Below, in pieces: positions 22,201 to 24,936 of a stretch of 24,936 nt of DNA. Each line of letters opens with the position of its first letter. The stretch's first letter is position 1. Below the pieces are notes generated by a model. That model was not told the origin of the DNA and ran no database searches. It worked only from the letters and a program-made list of their open reading frames with translations. The position numbers and the translations under genes were made by a program. Source of the DNA: a virus; IMG/VR virus record IMGVR_UViG_3300018933_000012, positions 1 to 24,936 of that record. One strand, written 5' to 3'.

Positions 22201-23682
22201 TCAGGCGAGGGCGCCGGCCTGCATGGGGTCGGGCACGGCGGCGCCAGTCTCGACGAGGATGCGGTCGACCTCGGCCCGCACGGCGTCGTCGTCCCAATCG
22301 GGGTGCAGGATGCGCACGCGCGTGTCGACGCTCGCGGCCTGTGCTTGGGTGAGCAGCGACAGGGTTTGAGCGACGCTGGTCGGGTCCTCGCTCACTCCGT
22401 CGCCGAACGCCACTCGGGGCCGCTCGACGACGAGCGAGGGAGTGAACAGGTGGCGGTCGAGCATGAGCGCCACGTGCAGGATGTCGGCGAGGGCCGGCGC
22501 CCAGTAACGCGACTTCTTCTCGCGTGTGGTCATGCTGCGCCGCATCCGGGCCTTGACCTCGGTCGCGGTCACGGCGCCCTGATCGTCCATGCCGAACGTG
22601 GCCGGTGAGTAGCCGGCGGACTGTACGGCCTGGCGCACGATCGCGTCGGACGTCGTCTGATGTTCGGCGACTCTGATCGCGAACTGCGACAGGGTGATGC
22701 CGGCGCCCTCGGTGGGCGGGATGGACAGGGCGGCCCAGATTTCCCGGTCGTCGTCGAATGAGGCGCCGCGGCCGGGGCCGTGGTCGCGTAGGTAGGCGTC
22801 CGGGACGATCAGCCGCGCGCGGGCGAGCCTGATGTCGCGCAGCCAACTCGACCATGTCTCGTCGAGTGCGTCCATGAGGTCATGCAGGGGTGCGTCGTAG
22901 TCGGAGCGTCCGAACGGTGAGCCGCGGTGGCGGCGGTTGGGCAACGCGTTGGGCACGTACGCCGCGGTGAGCGCGTCAACGCCGGTGGTGATGGTGTCGC
23001 CCTCGGCGTCGAGGGAGTCGACGAGGCCGGCCGTATCGGGGTGCTCGGTGAGCGGCACGCGGGTGCCGATGCGGTCGGACGTCCCCTGATACAGGGCGTG
23101 GACGATGCGCCCGCGCTCGTGCCGTTCGAGGTGGCGCCATACGGTGTCGTCGTCGCTGCCGGGCAGCTCGCGCCAGAACGTCACGGCGCGCAGCGTCCCG
23201 TACGAGAACTCGGGCAGCGCCTTGTCGGGATGCATGACAGTGATCAGCGGACGGGCGGCAAGCTCGGAATCCCAGGTAACCCGGAGGAAGGTTCCGCCGA
23301 GGGCGGCCCCGACCTCGGCAGCCTCAAGCAGGGTGTTTGCCAGTCCGCCGGCCTCGGCGATGTCTTCGAGCCGGCCCTGTGTGCCGGTGTCGGCCACGGT
23401 GAACGTGAAGGGCTCGGCGAACAGCAGCTCGGCCGAGGCGCTCGCGATGTCGCCGGCGAGGGGAATGTGCAGCCGGCCGTCGTCACCCTTGGTCCGATCC
23501 GCTGTGCGGTGCCGTGCCCACAGCCGGCGCCGGCCGTCGCTGCGCCGCTGCCGCTCGGTGCGGTAGACCTCGGCGAGCCGGCGCCGGTCGCCCGAGTACC
23601 ACGCGTCATTGACGGTGATCTCCCGGTACAGGCTGGACAGGTGAGGCGGCGGCCACGGGGCGCCGTTCTCAGGCAGGGACAC
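22201..23682 (-). CDS. Portal protein (SPP1 gp6-like)
   Basis: The product has 493 residues from ATG 23682, which overlaps the HNH gene by 14 bases. Typical features are an N-terminal YREITVNDAWYSGDRRRL, IPLAGDIASASAELLFAEPFT near residue 70, DALDETWSSWLRDIRLARAR near 270 and a late FGMDDQGAVTATEVKARM at about 370. This last segment, E-V-K-x-R-x, is a strong family mark. Twelve copies form the ring through which DNA is packaged and to which the connector attaches. Confidence 0.93.
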   Translation of the reverse strand: MSLPENGAPWPPPHLSSLYREITVNDAWYSGDRRRLAEVYRTERQRRSDGRRRLWARHRTADRTKGDDGRLHIPLAGDIASASAELLFAEPFTFTVADTGTQGRLEDIAEAGGLANTLLEAAEVGAALGGTFLRVTWDSELAARPLITVMHPDKALPEFSYGTLRAVTFWRELPGSDDDTVWRHLERHERGRIVHALYQGTSDRIGTRVPLTEHPDTAGLVDSLDAEGDTITTGVDALTAAYVPNALPNRRHRGSPFGRSDYDAPLHDLMDALDETWSSWLRDIRLARARLIVPDAYLRDHGPGRGASFDDDREIWAALSIPPTEGAGITLSQFAIRVAEHQTTSDAIVRQAVQSAGYSPATFGMDDQGAVTATEVKARMRRSMTTREKKSRYWAPALADILHVALMLDRHLFTPSLVVERPRVAFGDGVSEDPTSVAQTLSLLTQAQAASVDTRVRILHPDWDDDAVRAEVDRILVETGAAVPDPMQAGALA

Positions 23683-24106
23683 GCGTCACCCCCTGTCTGC
23701 GTCGAGCTCGCTCGCGCGCCGCGGCGCGGCACTTGCGGCACTTCCGGGTGCCGTTGCCGGCCCGGTAGGTGTTGGCTCGGTCGAATGCGTGACCTCGGAT
23801 GCAGGCGGTTTGCCGCGCCCGCGTGGCGGCGTGCGACTCGCCTCGCAGCACGTTGGTTCGCTGCGTCACGGCGTCGAGGTGGTCGGGGTTGACGCACCCG
23901 CGGTTGCGGCACAGATGGTCAATCACGAGGCCCTCGGCTATCGGCCCGACCATGGCCTCGTACGCGACGCGGTGCGCGTACTGGCGCTCGCCGGCGATCG
24001 AGATGCGGGCGTAGCCGTTCGGCATCAGGTAGCCGGTCCACTGCCAGCAGCCGGCGGGGGTGTCGACGACGCGCGCGAGGAAACGGTCGGTCCAGTCGGC
24101 AGACAT
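23669..24106 (-). CDS. HNH endonuclease
   Basis: The product has 145 residues from ATG 24106, with GGGGGGTGA upstream. An HNH motif runs from about 44 to 86: AHRVAYEAMVG, then GLVIDHLCRNRGCVNPDHL, with DH as the catalytic pair and an N/H downstream. A second zinc-ribbon-like CxxC/CRKC part lies at about 102-128. HNH proteins beside the terminase often help cut or resolve DNA at packaging. A selfish homing role is the alternative. Its end overlaps the portal start. Confidence 0.9.
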   Translation of the reverse strand: MSADWTDRFLARVVDTPAGCWQWTGYLMPNGYARISIAGERQYAHRVAYEAMVGPIAEGLVIDHLCRNRGCVNPDHLDAVTQRTNVLRGESHAATRARQTACIRGHAFDRANTYRAGNGTRKCRKCRAAARERARRRQGVTRVPA

Positions 24107-24176
24107 GCCTCACCCCCCTTCGGCACGCGTGCGGCCCTGAGCGCCATCACTGGGCGGCCGGGCGGTGGTTGGGGGA

Positions 24177-24936
24177 CTAGGCGGCGAGGGTCAGCAGGTG
24201 GCGCCACTCGTGCGCGGTGCTGTGCAGCACGTAGCGGGCGGCGTCGACCGAGTGATCGTTCGCCTTGATCGGCTGGTCTTCACCGCGGGCGGCGGCCTCT
24301 TCCGACCACGCGTACTCGGGCAGCTCGTCGAGCAGCCCCTCGCATGAGCGATGGATGAGCAGCAGGCCGGCGTCGAGCGCGTTCGACATGCTGCGGATGC
24401 CGTCGAGCACGCTGTTATCGGCCCGCGCGACCCGGGGGTGCCCATCGGCCCAGAGCTGCGCCGAAAAGCTCGTCGCGCTCGGGTCCACGAACGTCCACTC
24501 GGGTTCGACGCCGAGCTTGGCCAACCAGCCGCGGACGGCGGCGCTGTACTGCGCGTCGGTCATCTGCCGATGCCGCGCGCGGGAGTCGTACCGCCACTCG
24601 GCACAGGCGTACAGCCGGTCGTCGTCGCCGAGGCCGAGCAGCACCGCGGAGAAAGGCGCGGTCGTGCCGTAGTCGATGCCGAGCCAGTGCCGGCGCATGG
24701 CCGGCAGCTCGTCGACGACGTGCCGCTGCTCGTCGTACATGTCGTAGATCGCGCCCTCGGCGACCACCCATGCCCCGTCGATCATGCGCCGGCGCCAGAG
24801 ACCGGTGTACTCGGCGGACAGGGCGGTGACGTAGGCCGGCGAAAGCGAGGGGTTGTCGGCGAGGCGGAAGTGCCATTCGGCGAGGTCCAGCTCGCCGGCC
24901 CGGTCAAGGTAGCCCTTACGCAGCCAATGCCGGGGC
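24177..24936 (-). CDS. Terminase large subunit, C-terminal part (window-truncated)
   Basis: About 252 C-terminal residues are visible. The reading frame runs off the right edge, so the ATPase half is outside. The nuclease domain is clear: GIDYGTTAPFSAVLLG supplies the first Asp, TFVDPSATSFSAQ the second, and NDHSVDAARYVL the third, together the RNase H-like active site of PBSX-type large terminases. Other family landmarks are NPSLSPAYVTALS, YTGLWRRRMIDGAWVVAEG and DNSVLDGIRSMS. It pumps DNA into the prohead and cuts it. Confidence 0.95.
   Translation of the reverse strand, partial: PRHWLRKGYLDRAGELDLAEWHFRLADNPSLSPAYVTALSAEYTGLWRRRMIDGAWVVAEGAIYDMYDEQRHVVDELPAMRRHWLGIDYGTTAPFSAVLLGLGDDDRLYACAEWRYDSRARHRQMTDAQYSAAVRGWLAKLGVEPEWTFVDPSATSFSAQLWADGHPRVARADNSVLDGIRSMSNALDAGLLLIHRSCEGLLDELPEYAWSEEAAARGEDQPIKANDHSVDAARYVLHSTAHEWRHLLTLAA

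Noticed and set aside
24123-24132. Palindrome GCACGCGTGC between terminase and HNH genes
   Set aside because: Short GC palindromes are frequent at this base composition. It lacks a U tract or a second copy to support a cos or operator role.

Overview
The window is high-GC actinobacterial DNA, most likely from a Streptomyces or a close relative. The evidence is the GC-rich third codon positions, the frequent GTG starts, and the XRE(DUF5753)-DUF397-ATPase gene set typical of that group. About three quarters of it (roughly 5.8-24.9 kb) is the late region of a temperate siphophage, probably a prophage. It is written entirely on the minus strand and reads right to left. No integrase, repressor, replication gene or att site could be identified inside the window.

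Phage region, in order of transcription: terminase large subunit (cut by the right edge), HNH endonuclease, SPP1-type portal, a minor capsid protein with a long repeat-bearing C-terminal extension, a tiny Rmf/CrpP-like protein, an intrinsic terminator, scaffold, major capsid protein, a small acidic ORF, two head-tail joining proteins, a gp10-like protein, tail terminator, major tail protein, a lambda G/GT-like chaperone pair with a -1 slippery heptamer, tape measure, distal tail protein, three tail-tip or baseplate proteins, a collagen-like fibre, an intrinsic terminator, amidase endolysin, holin, a second small membrane protein, and a final terminator at 5751-5789. Most junctions overlap by a few bases or carry strong ribosome binding sites, so this is one coupled late operon.

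A different module sits at 3.6-5.7 kb. It is a WhiJ/Scr1-type regulatory set: a DUF5753 XRE regulator and a DUF397 protein on the minus strand, diverging from an RsbW-like ATPase and a one-TM protein on the plus strand. A hairpin at 5688-5728 ends the plus-strand pair and faces the phage terminator.

The most interesting segment is 0.24-3.5 kb on the minus strand. It has the layout of a RiPP (ribosomally made, modified peptide) cassette: an unknown 140-aa protein, a radical SAM/SPASM maturase, a 47-aa peptide with an acidic leader-like part and a C-terminal CGEDNPY tail, a strong hairpin, then a kinase of the aminoglycoside phosphotransferase fold and a 146-aa protein. The kinase gene appears to have its own leaderless promoter. 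The putative promoter of the cassette contains the motif GTTGATACGCA, which recurs next to the XRE gene, so the neighbouring regulator may control the cassette. At the extreme left is a fragment that looks like a 5'-truncated MFS transporter, possibly marking the edge of the inserted DNA. Whether the peptide cassette belongs to the prophage or to the flanking host island cannot be decided from this window.
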